This document shows, one piece after another, positions 20,816 through 29,850 of a stretch of DNA of 64,000 nt; position 1 is the first letter of the stretch; each line of letters begins with the position of its first letter. A model generated the notes under the pieces. It was not told the origin of the DNA. It ran no database searches and saw only the letters and a list, made by a program, of their open reading frames with translations. The stretch covers positions 8,402,262-8,466,261 of the forward strand of contig OX421962.1 of NCBI GenBank assembly GCA_949128115.1. Direction: 5' to 3'. Position numbers and translations under genes: made by a program. This stretch comes from Anaspis maculata. Taxonomy: Eukaryota; Arthropoda; Insecta; Coleoptera; Scraptiidae.

Positions 20816-23089
20816 GGGCATGTTCCGTTTTAGTAAAATTCGTACTAGTGCAAGCGGTACACACCTAAAAACACATCGATACTGCATTTTGGAGTGCAGT
20901 AACGAGATTTGGTATGGGCATACTTTATACCAAGACAAGCGATTTGACCCGCAGCACTCGATATTTTGTCCCTTAGGGGGCCAATGGGGGCCCTCCAAAT
21001 TTTCAAGATGCAAGAATTTTCACATGACGATCATTGAGTATCGTCATGTATGTCATAAGTGAAGCTTACGGGTCTATTGAAAATATTTTCATCAATTGTC
21101 GTTGTGTCCGATTCATTCTTCACACTTGAAAAAAAATTTCTTTGGCAGAGGTCAAAAAAACTGTTTTTATTTTTTCTTCTATGCAAGGAGACGATAAATT
21201 CATATGTTCTGTCGCGTTCCCAACTAAATCACATTCCCTAAACCTAATTATGAAGAAATTTTTCTTGTAATGGTATTTTTCAAAGAAGTGGTGACCTCTT
21301 CAGTACCTCTTTTCCAAGAGCATTTCTTTCTATGTTTCCACTGGATATCACTCGTAATTTTTGCAGGAATGGAGACCTCGAACTCTTTTCCTGGTGGTTG
21401 CGAAGCAACATGACTCTAAAACGCCCAAGGGAGCCCAAAAAAATTTTTTTTCTGCTGGGCCGTCCAACTTACGATATTTTGATTTTATAGTAGGAGAGAC
21501 GCGGACCAGTATTCAATCCAGGCTGCAGGCACAGGCGATTTGGTTTCAACAGAAAATATTCTTCCATGCCGTGTTTTATTGCAGTACAACAAAACGCAGA
21601 GTCGTTAGGTGTAAGTAGGTATATTTTCCGGTAGAACTTATTCGCCTAGACTAGATCTTATTTATTTGCGCGTCTCCCCTACTACAAAATCAACATGCCA
21701 AAAATTTGACGGCCCAGCAGAAAAAAAAAGTTTTAGGGCTCTCTTGTATGTTTTGAAGCCATGTCGCATGGAAATTACTAAGAAAAGAGTTCCAGCTTCT
21801 CATATCAGCGAAAATTGACAGTCTTATCCACTAGGAACATTGAAAAAAATGCTGTTGAAAAAAGTGTACTGAAGAGGTCACCTCTTTTTGGGAAAATGAT
21901 ATTGCGAAAAAATTGTCTTCATATTTGGGCTTACAGAACGCGATTTAGTTGGGAACGCAACAAAACATATGAATTTATCGTTTCCTTGCACAGCAGAAAA
22001 AATAAAAACAGTTTTTTTGACCTCTGCGAAAGATTTTTTTTTTCAAATGTGAAGAATGAATCGGACACGACGAAATTTGATGAAAACATTTTCAATAGAC
22101 CCGTGAGCTTCACTTATGACATACATGACGATACTCAATGATCATTTTGTGGAAGTTCTTGCATCTTGAAAATTTGGAGGGCCCCCATTGGCCCCCTAAG
22201 GGACGAAATATCGAGTGCTGCGGGTCAAATCGCTTGTTTTGGTATGAAGTACGCCCATGCAAAATCTCGTTACTGCACTCCAAAATGCGGTATGCTTTTG
22301 CGTACCGCTCCCACTATACCGAAACTCCGGTTACCCGGTCCGAAACGGTAATATTATTTTTATTATTCGTAAATCGGACCGCGGTTATTTTAACCAGAGG
22401 GAACCGAAGCGACCGGCGTTTGAGCTTGGTTACTCCGGTTAAAAACATGGCGGATGACATTACTTGCCAATTTTGAAAGTTGGTTTTGAGTTTTGTCATG
22501 ACACGAATCACGAAACGATCCCAGAAGACTACAAATTACTTTCATACCGTCCGTTTACATGATTTTCTGCGATATGGTTTGCCCTTGGAGCCAGGTACAG
22601 GCATACCTACAGGAGGGTACCTGCAGAAGAAAAGGCAGCTACCCTATACGTTGGCGGCCCAGCAGCGTGTTCTGCATTCTGCAGCCAAAGTCAGACACAC
22701 TTCGCAAGCTTGCTCGGCCCAGGCCCTCGTTAAAAATGTCCATCTTGAACGCGAGGTATGTCTTGGACTTGAATTTCAATGTAACCCCATGTCGCAAAAT
22801 GATAAGGGTTTGAGCAACGTAAAGGTAGGTATAGGTAGCGAGGTAGGTAGTAAGCAAGGCTGGGTAGTAAGAGAGCTGGAAGCTTGTGATGTGATTTCAT
22901 AACATGTACCCTTCACCATTTTTTGCTCTGCCTGCTTTGCAGGCAGCCTGGATGTTTCAAAATCAAATTTCAACGTTTGACAACTTCACATTGACGAAAG
23001 ATTGACCAGAGCGTTCCGAAATAACCGGTAACCATAAGGTACCGCTTTTTCGGTTACCGGTTCGAAGAGTTGTAAAACGGAACATGCCC
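20816..23089. mobile_element. Harbinger/Tourist-like MITE, left copy (interrupted)
   Basis: The ends are GGGCATGTTCCGTTTTAG and TGTAAAACGGAACATGCCC, flanked by TTA on both sides (20813-20815 and 23090-23092). A GGGC-type end plus a TTA/TAA duplication is characteristic of PIF/Harbinger. Without the 1.47-kb insertion at 20846-22316 the element is about 800 bp and nearly identical to the inverted copy at 24725-25516. The 140-codon frame at 22480-22902 has a near-identical counterpart there. With such recent copies, an open frame is weak evidence for a protein. Confidence 0.75.
20846..22316. mobile_element. Nested inverted-repeat element, 1.47 kb, with 3-bp target duplication
   Basis: It begins TAGTGCAAGCGGTACAC and ends GCGTACCGCTCCCACTA. 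TAC flanks it at 20843-20845 and 22317-22319. The empty site (TTCGTACCGAAAC) is present in the inverted MITE copy near 25480-25495, which confirms the boundaries. The arms carry CGATTTGACCCGCAGCACTC and CCCTTAGGGGGCCAATGGGG. A further inner palindrome runs through CTGCTGGGCCGTCC. It has no transposase frame. Confidence 0.8.
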
Positions 23090-23249
23090 TTAATTTGGAG
23101 GACCAACAAACAAACGAACAGACCCGCGCGCGCTTGACAACCAACGTCAAAACATAACCTATTTGTAACCAACAAATTTGAAGATGGTCTTACTCGATTT
23201 ATTTTCCTTGTGTGCTTTGTAGAGCCAGGTGTGTACCTACAGTGTGATT

Positions 23250-23480
23250 CAAAGGTTCGTCGTTGTCGATGATAGCCTTTGTGGCGGTTTTTGCGAAAAT
23301 GAAAGGCGAATATTTCCATAGATTTGAGGCTTGAAAGGGGGCCCGAGGCAGGCTATCTTACAAAAATCCGCGTGTTTGGCGAGGTTGCTATCTACACAGT
23401 CATGGATTCTGAATTTCTGAATGTTCCGATGACCTCGCAATGTTTCCCAAGATAACTACAGCGGCATCCTGGATTTCTGA
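23250..23480 (+). pseudogene. Broken inverted copy of the first exon of the 24-kb gene
   Basis: The plus-strand frame reads GPEAGYLTKIRVFGEVAIYT, against PPEAGYLAKIRLLGGIALYT in the minus-strand gene, then diverges and stops. Upstream of this the frame is broken (a stop follows FHRFEA). The pattern of conservative replacements suggests that the ancestral exon really encoded protein. Confidence 0.5.
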
Positions 23481-23690
23481 TTTTCAAGCGTTGTTCCCAT
23501 ACCTGACGGAGAACCGAGGACTTCAAAAGTTTGAAAAGCTGATCAAAAAGAACTTCACCATCGATTTTATCACTTACTTTATTATTTGGGTATAATTTTG
23601 TCACGCCGAATTTCTTTAAACAAACCAATTTTAATAAATCTAATAAATATCTACATCTGTTTATTTTTGCTTTCTATGTTTAAATCTATG

Positions 23691-24578
23691 TTAGATAAAA
23701 GTACCACAGAATAGGGAAATAACTGCAAACGGAGTCCTTTGTTGGGCAACATCCTTATTGGAGGATTTCCCTTTCCACGATCTCTTCTTGACTGATGTAG
23801 CCAATTTCCTTGTGTTCGGCAAGAGTTCACCTTTGACAATTTTCTCTCTCAGAAGAAATCTATGTCCCTCGATGCCTCTGAAACAGCATAGGGTAACTTC
23901 AACTTCCAGTATGTTTTTCCACCTGCACAACAAATCGAGTATTATAAATTGCCTATAATTTATAATAATATGCATACTTTGTCACAGAGACTCCTTCCAA
24001 TTTTAAAACATTGTGATCAATAATTGCATGCAGCAGTGAAATTCTGAACACAACACTACAGCTGTGATGATAGCAACCATGCATCACATTCAAAATGTGC
24101 ACCAGGATTCTGGTCGTTGTTGTCACAGAAGCTACCGTGTCATCTGTTTGGAACCCCGCTGTCGAGGCATGAGTAGAAATTATGTCTCTGGTTGGATCAT
24201 CACTGCAAGAGCTATTTTCCTTTTCGCTGGGGCTGGGAGTGCAAGACCTACAAAAAGAGATAATTATGCAAAACATGTAAGTAAGGACCTTATTATTGTA
24301 AGGTGCTGCACAGTGTGGGTAGTTACCTTGGTATGAACAAGAGCTGATGGTTCACTAGACAGAATTATACTACACATCATGACTGTGTAGAGAGCAATCC
24401 CGCCCAACAAGCGGATTTTTGCAAGGTAGCCTGCCTCGGGCGGCCCCTCTTTCAAGCCTTCAAATCCATGAAAATATTTGCCTACCGTTTTCGCAAATAT
24501 TACGACGAATCCTTGAATGCACACAGTAGGTACACATCTGGATCTGTCTGTACGAAGCACATCGACACCACAAAACAA
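23691..24578 (-). CDS. Putative spliced gene, unidentified, possibly membrane protein
   Basis: Exon a (24578 to 24327) encodes a frame containing PPEAGYLAKIRLLGGIALYT and then a hydrophobic stretch ending HTK, with donor AAG|GTAACT at 24327. The acceptor TTTTTGTAG at 24248 opens exon b. The simple join ends after VLHSQPQRKGK. A longer frame in exon b (SCTPSPSEKENSS...) is out of phase with exon a but joins in phase to exon c (23922-23691) through donor GTATGC and acceptor TTGTGCAG, a 55-nt intron. AATAAA follows on the minus strand near 23658-23670. Either two isoforms exist or the b-c part is chance. The family is not recognised. Support comes from the mirrored copy at 23250-23480, whose amino acids are partly conserved. 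The start of exon a is uncertain. Confidence 0.4.
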
Positions 24579-24724
24579 AAATAAAACGAGTAAACGACCG
24601 ACCGGACTTCAAATTTGTAGGTTATAGAGGTTATGTTGATTGTTGGTCCTCCAAATTAACGCTTGACAGCTGCCATTCTGTCAAACGCGGGTTTGTTCGT
24701 TTGTCTGTTGGTCCTCCAAATTAA

Positions 24725-25516
24725 GGGCATGTTCCGTTTTACAACTCTTCGAACCGGTAACCGAAAAAGCGGTACCTTATGGTTACCGGTTATTTCGGAA
24801 CGCTCTGGTCAATCTTCCGTCAATGTGAAGTTGTCAAACGTTGAAATTTGATTTTGAAACATCCAGGCTGCCTGCGAAGCGAAGCAGGCAGAGCAAAAAA
24901 TGGTGAAGGGTACCTACATGTTTTGAAATCACATCACAAGCTTCCAGCTCTCTTACTACCTACCTCGCTACCTATACCTACTTTTACGTTGCTCAAACCC
25001 TTATCATTTTGCGACATGGGGTTACATTGAAATTCAAGTCCAAGACATACCTCGCGTTCAAGATGGACATTTTTAACGAGGGCCTGGGCCGAGCAAGCTT
25101 GAGAAGTGTGTCTGATTTTGGCTGCAGAATGCAGAACACGCTGCTGGGCCGCCAACGTATAGGGTAGCTGCCTCTTCTTCTGCAGGTACCCTCCTGTAGG
25201 TATGCCTGTACCTGGCTCCAAGGGCAAACCATATCGCAGAAAATCATGTAAACGGACGGTATGGAAGTAATTTGTAGTCTTCTGGGATCGTTTCGTGATT
25301 CGTGTCATGACAAAACTCAAAACCAACTTTCAAAATTGGCAAGTAATGTCATCCGCCATGTTTTTAACCGGAGTAACCAAGCTCAAACGCCGGTCGCTTC
25401 GGTTCCCTCTGGTTAAAATAACCGTGGTCCGATTTACGAATAATACAAGTAATATTATCAATTCGGACCGGGTAACCGGAGTTTCGGTACGAATATTACT
25501 AAAACGGAACATGCCC
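24725..25516. mobile_element. Harbinger/Tourist-like MITE, intact copy (792 bp)
   Basis: The ends GGGCATGTTCCGTTTTA and TAAAACGGAACATGCCC are flanked by TAA (24722-24724 and 25517-25519). It is nearly identical, in inverse orientation, to 20816-23089 without its insertion. It therefore supplies the empty site for the 1.47-kb nested element. It includes the subterminal phrases GGTAACCGGAGTTTCGGTAC and ACATGGCGGATGACATTACT. A frame of 130 codons (24934-25326, minus) is open. Confidence 0.8.
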
Positions 25517-25832
25517 TAAGTGATGCCCGAACTCCATTGTCGTGCCAACTGTCAGCGTCAGCAGTGACGTTTGATTGACTGTACAGTAGAGTCGCGGGGT
25601 CGTTGATTTGAGCCGTGTACAGTAGAACTGCGGGACCGCTCAGAGTTTGTGTCGTGGACTTCATTTTCTTTCGAATAGTCGGGCGTTCGCAAAGAAGTAT
25701 TACATAAAGCCTGGCTGGCGCCTTTATATAAGTTTTATTTACCATCTGTCCATAGAACCTACGACCTTTGCTCACCGACAAACATAAACTGAGCCCGGCG
25801 CTCTTGATGAACGGAATCGTTCGTCATACTCT

Positions 25833-27060
25833 ATAACAACTTGAAATAGGCAATCTGAATATATCTGTCAAATTTGTCATTTTGACAGTTCTAAGGCCGC
25901 CACCATATTGAACTTTTGTATTTTCAACCGATCCGATTGGGATTTCTAACATAATAGGTATCCCCCACTTGAGGTGGACTGTCGAGGTGTATCTAACAAA
26001 TTTGACGTTTTGACAGTTCCAATAGGCTGTCATATCGAACTTTTGCATTTTTCAACCGATTCGGTTGGGATTTAAAACCTATAACCATTTGAGACGGACA
26101 ACCGAAATGCATCTGTGAAATTCTGATTACTGACGTTTCAAGAGGCCGCCATATTGAACTTTCGCATTTTTTGACCTATCCGATTGGGATTTAGGACCTA
26201 TACTTGTTTTGGTTAGGCAATCGAAATGCATCTGTCTTCGAATGTCGAAATGTCAAATGTCGATTTTTGACGTTTTTAGAGATCGCTATATTGAACTTCA
26301 GCATTTTTCAACCGATCTGATTGAGATTCTAGACCTACACCCACTTAAGGTTGGCGATCAAAATGAATCTGTGAAATTTTGATTTTTGACGATCCAAGAG
26401 GCCGCCATATTGAACATTTGCATTTTTCAACCGATCTGATTGGTATTTTGAACTCATAGTCACTTGAGATTGGCGATCAAAATGCATCTGTCAAATTTTG
26501 AATTTTGACGTTCCAAGAGGCCGACATTTCAACAGGCCGCCATATTAAACTTATGCATTTTCCAACCGATCTGATTGAGATTCTAAACCTACACCCACTT
26601 GAGGTTGACGATCAAAATACATCTGTCAAATTTTGATTTTTGACGTTTCAAAAGGCCACCATATTGAATTTTTGCATTGTTCAACCGATCCGATTGAGAT
26701 TCTGAACCTACACCCACTTGAGGTTGGCAATCAAAGTGCATCTGTCAAATTTTGGTTTTTGACGTTTCAAAAGGCCGCCATATTGAATTTTCGCATTGCT
26801 CAAACGATCTGATTGATATTTCAAGCCTTTACCTACTTGAAGTAGACAATTGAGATGCATCTGTCAAATTTGCCATTTTGACATTTCCAAGGCTGCCATA
26901 TTGAACTATTGTATTCTTCAACAGATTATATTGAGATTCTAACAAATACTTAGTCAAGATGGACAATCGAACTAAGTCCCTCAAATTCGACATTTTGGCA
27001 GTTTGAAGCCGCAGTATTGAACTCTGGCTTTTTTCAACCGAATCCATATAGTTTTCAAAC
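25833..27060 (+). repeat. 128-bp satellite, main array
   Basis: About nine units are present, recognised by GGCCGCCATATTGAAC, TTTTTCAACCGATC, CACTTGAGGT and ATCTGTCAAATTTTGA. The units are moderately diverged. Every unit has the ATGGCGGC-type motif on the minus strand. The array grades into the tail of element H2. Confidence 0.85.
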
Positions 27061-27757
27061 CAAGACTCGGTTCAGATGAACAATTGAAACGTGACTGTCA
27101 AATTTTGAATTTCGCACGTATTTTTATTTCATCTCAATTTCTCCTACAAATATCTAGAAAGGCTCCTAAATAATACAAATACACGGTTCTGTTTTTTCTT
27201 CCACTACACGGTGTCTTCCACGACAGTACCTTCTTCACGGTTTAGGTTTCCATAACACATATCGTCGCTTTCATTTTCAAAGCTTCATCATGTTTCCAGT
27301 ATTTCCAGTAGTTACCTTGAACAAAAGTAGAAATGCATATATTCATGAGCAAAGTAATGGTGTCTCAATTTTCTCCAACAACTCTTCACTGACCAGACAC
27401 TACTCTCAGTGACATGCGTTTCGTTCACAATAGAACCCTACGAGTCCAGGCAGAAAGTTCAAAACACGCGAAAAATAAACATTTTCTCGAAGTCGTGTTA
27501 CTCGTACATATTCAATTACTTACGCCTCTTGGAAAACTTCATCTGACCAAGACACTATCGACGGACATGCATAAAATTACTAAACTCGCCAAGGAAGAAC
27601 CTGACATTTGCCTAAAACAACGGAAAATCAACATCATGTATACAATTCCCTTTCCACTTGTCCGGTGTCAGTGGAACAAATTCTCTGTCTACTTTTCAAC
27701 CAATGCTGTCACCCAGGCGACGGCTTGCCGGTGCCGGTGACAGCTAGTCTACACTAA

Positions 27758-27990
27758 TATCGTTGCTGTTACGATACCTAATGGTCAAGTTTATGAAAAT
27801 GGTACTGAAAGCTCTATTCTAAATTAACGCAAGCGCAAGCGTTAAGTAAACGTGAGAAAATGGATCAAGCACTGTCGGGATCCAAACTTGGCGTCCTCTC
27901 CCCTGATCGATAGTGACTGGTTGATCCTCTTACGTTGCGCTTACGCTCCCGTTAACCTCTAAACTGGCCTTTAGTCCACAGTCTACACAT
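27758..27990. other. Short unassigned spacer before ankyrin gene 3
   Basis: It contains an inverted run (TTAACGCAAGCGCAAGCGTTAAGTAAACG and TTACGTTGCGCTTACGCTCC) that may be the remnant of a small MITE. No gene is seen. Confidence 0.35.
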
Positions 27991-28114
27991 GCTTATCGCG
28001 CAGTTTTTATTTTATCGTCGCATTTCTTTTACGTTGGACATTTGGTTGTTTATTTTATGAAAGAGGTGTCTCGTGTGAGTTTTTCCGAAACGTTCGACTT
28101 GATTTACGCGAATA
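27990..28114 (+). promoter_or_regulatory. Shared upstream region of ankyrin gene 3
   Basis: TGCTTATCGCGCAG is at 27990-28003, followed by TTTTTATTTTATCGTCGCAT, GGTTGTTTATTTTATGAAAG, GGTGTCTCGTGTGA and GACTTGATTTACGCGAATA immediately before the ATG. The blocks are the same as in the paralogues. Confidence 0.55.
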
Positions 28115-28585
28115 ATGTCTGTGTCGCCACCGCTAGAAGACGCAACCGACCAAGAACTGCAAGAATTTAGACTTTCCATGTGGCAAGCTATTTGTGCGGC
28201 AATACTACACGACCAAGTTTTCACTCTGAAATGGCTGGACGACACTTACGACTCCATTGATTTGAACGACTATGGTCCGGGCGGATGGACGCCGATTTTT
28301 CTGGCGGTTCTCTTTGGACGAATCAACATCGTTCGGTACTTGATCAGTCTAGGAGTCGACGTGAATCGACCAGTACTGAACGGTGATTTCACGCCTGTGA
28401 TGGTGGCAATCATTAAAAAATCCAATGAAATCGCCAAAATGCTAATTGAAAATGGCAACTGCAATTTACACATCAAGGATCGTTTTGGCTTCACTGCCAT
28501 GCATTGGGCTCTCCATACTAATAATACTGAAATGGTTTTGTCTATAAACATGGATTTATGCAGGCAGATGTTGTTAAGTTCGTGA
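28115..28585 (+). CDS. Small ankyrin-repeat protein, paralogue 3 (156 aa)
   Basis: This is a single-exon gene opening MSVSPPLEDA, an opening shared with paralogues 1 and 6. Residues 22-50 form a worn first repeat (SMWQAICAAILHDQVFTLKW). Ankyrin repeats lie at about 57-84 (GWTPIFLAVLFGRINIVRYL, then GVDVN), 90-122 (FTPVMVAIIKKSNEIAKML) and 124-150 (GFTAMHWALHTNNTEMVLS). It is closest in layout to paralogue 6. No targeting signal or membrane segment is seen, and the function beyond protein binding is unknown. It is followed by AATAAA at 28706-28711. Paralogue 4 starts about 550 bp downstream on the same strand, so the two form a tandem pair with separate promoters. Confidence 0.87.
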   Translation: MSVSPPLEDATDQELQEFRLSMWQAICAAILHDQVFTLKWLDDTYDSIDLNDYGPGGWTPIFLAVLFGRINIVRYLISLGVDVNRPVLNGDFTPVMVAIIKKSNEIAKMLIENGNCNLHIKDRFGFTAMHWALHTNNTEMVLSINMDLCRQMLLSS

Positions 28586-28745
28586 AACGTGATTTTTGAA
28601 CCGTCTGACTCTGTGTTGTAACTTTTGTGTATGATGTCGTTGTTGTGTTTTTTGTTATTTTGTGTTTATACGTATAGGAATCACTTGAAAATAGTATTCG
28701 AATTGAATAAAATTTGACGAAAAATTTGAACATATTGAATCATTC
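28586..28745 (+). terminator. 3' UTR and polyadenylation signal of ankyrin gene 3
   Basis: TTTATACGTATAGGAATCAC, TTGAAAATAGTATTCGAATT and AATAAA (28706-28711) form the end of the transcript. A copy of its last 40 bp is stranded at 48690-48728, where the rest of the gene is missing. Confidence 0.6.
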
Positions 28746-29010
28746 ACAATTCTATCGAGAAATCACTAATCACTACTTTTAGCAAGTAGGTAGTCCCTAA
28801 ATTTGTCACAGCTCAAGCGAGATTTTCGTAGTATCGCAGTTCCTTATCCAATTTTATTTTTTAATACACTTCCTGCTGATACCTCAGTCAAGTGAGGTTT
28901 CTGTTCTGCTGTAAGCATAAGTTGTTGTTTCAAGATCAAGCTTCTCTTGAAAAGTAAATAATTTTTCTACTCTCTGTTCAACGTGCTCTGGTTTCCCTTT
29001 TTTTTTACAC

Positions 29011-29141
29011 ACGCCTATCGCAGGTTTTTTCATGTCACCCTCTTGTTCCTTTTTTGCCGCCGGACAAGTTTCTTTTCGGTTGTTCAGTTTACAAAAAGCT
29101 GTGTGATTTGCAGTGAAAGAGCTCGACTTGATTCACGCAAA
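29011..29141 (+). promoter_or_regulatory. Shared upstream region of ankyrin gene 4
   Basis: ACGCCTATCGCAGG (29011-29024) is the variant of GCTTATCGCA. Then come TTCTTTTCGGTTGTTCAGTT, GTGTGATTTGCAGTGAAAGA and GCTCGACTTGATTCACGCAAA next to the ATG. This region is most similar to that of paralogue 5. Confidence 0.55.
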
Positions 29142-29603
29142 ATGACTCCGTTGTCGCTTCTAAGAAGTAATAGTGAGTGCAAAAAGACTCCGTCGTCGCC
29201 TCTAAGAAGTAATAGTAAGTGCAAAACGCCTCAACAGACAATGTGTTTGATGCGTAAAGTTCAAAAGGCAATACTAGATGACAGTCTTTCCACTTTAAGA
29301 TGGCTAGTCGCCGCCTATTCCGTCGATTTGAACGCGCCATTGTTATGTGTACCGGACTGGCCCACGCCGATTTTTATGGCCGCCCTTTTTGGAAGAACAA
29401 ACTTGATTCGATACATGATTCGACAGGGAGTCGATGTGAACAAAACAACATTGTCGTCCGGTTTTACGCCGTTGATGGCGGCACTCCTGAGGCGAGAAAC
29501 CGAAGCTGTCGTAGTGCTGATAGAAGATGGCAATTGCAATTTACAAATTATGGATATTGATGGTCGTACTGCTCTAGATTGGGCTCTTTCTAACTATCCA
29601 TAG
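29142..29603 (+). CDS. Small ankyrin-repeat protein, paralogue 4 (153 aa)
   Basis: The open frame extends upstream to 28983. The extra 53 codons are the conserved leader read through, so I start at 29142, right after ACGCAAA. Residues 1-30 are a duplicated LLRSNSECKKTP / PLRSNSKCKTP segment: a 42-bp direct repeat at 29145-29186 and 29187-29228. Residues 35-64 are a worn repeat (LRWLVAAYSVDLN). Ankyrin repeats follow at about 74-100 (PTPIFMAALFGRTNLIRYMI), 106-139 (GFTPLMAALLRRETEAVVVL) and 141-152, cut short (DGRTALDWALSNYP). The closest relative is paralogue 5, which has a single copy of the N-terminal segment. The role is unknown apart from a likely protein-binding surface. Confidence 0.85.
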   Translation: MTPLSLLRSNSECKKTPSSPLRSNSKCKTPQQTMCLMRKVQKAILDDSLSTLRWLVAAYSVDLNAPLLCVPDWPTPIFMAALFGRTNLIRYMIRQGVDVNKTTLSSGFTPLMAALLRRETEAVVVLIEDGNCNLQIMDIDGRTALDWALSNYP

Positions 29604-29850
29604 TTTAAATTTAATTTTTTTTATAGATATGAAATTGAATTCGTGTTCCCTGTGTTCAATTGGCTATTGATTGTTGTGACTGTGCGGTATCTCATATGTG
29701 ATGTCTTATTATATATTAATGTTTTTATCATGTGACGTATTTGTATGTAGGTAGTCTTACCTTGTAACTTTGACTGCAAAGAAATCCCTTAAAAAAATGC
29801 TCGAGATATAAATGAAAATTTTGCAATTTGTGGCATGTTTTTCTTTTAAT

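Larger units (their letters stand above)
23093..24721. mobile_element. Inverted element carrying a host-like gene
   Basis: The ends AATTTGGAGGACCAACAAAC and GTTGGTCCTCCAAATT are inverted repeats, and a second copy of the right end lies at 24641-24659. The element lies between the two Harbinger-like MITEs. Its left third (23125-23480) is a diverged inverted copy of its right third (24330-24620), which includes the first coding exon of the minus-strand gene described separately. Confidence 0.5.
18716..25828. mobile_element. Solo LTR (about 1.46 kb) split by 5.6 kb of younger insertions
   Basis: The LTR starts TGTGACGG (18716) and ends GTTCGTCATA (25828), giving near-matching inverted ends TRTGACG. 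CTCT is duplicated at 18712-18715 and 25829-25832. The satellite unit is continuous across the junction (...GGGATTCTGAACCTCT | ATAACAACTTGAAATAGGC...). LTR sequence is 18716 to about 19870 and about 25518-25828; the two pieces meet in a palindromic GGAGTTCGGGCAT / ATGCCCGAACTCC. Two AATAAA signals near 19763 and 19790 suggest plus orientation. Everything from 19873 to 25516 is nested insertion. Frames on both strands in 18767-19890 overlap and are not supported as genes. Confidence 0.65.
15075..27757 (+). mobile_element. Head-tail element H2 with 128-bp satellite, opened by two insertions
   Basis: The head is 15075-15925 (AGACGTCGGATTTTGGCGG start). It is followed by a 130-bp spacer, the 128-bp satellite (16060-16381, 18569-18711, 25833-27060) and the tail (26945-27757, ending GACAGCTAGT). 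Removing the insertions at 16382-18564 and 18716-25828 restores satellite units across each junction. The intrinsic element is thus about 3.4 kb. The order head, tandem repeat, tail with a CTAG|T end recalls HINE/DINE-type Helitron derivatives; that classification is inference. The head carries a 238-codon open frame (15223-15939). It is colinear in DNA with the 144-codon frame in H1, but the frames slip relative to one another, which argues against a conserved protein. Confidence 0.65.
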
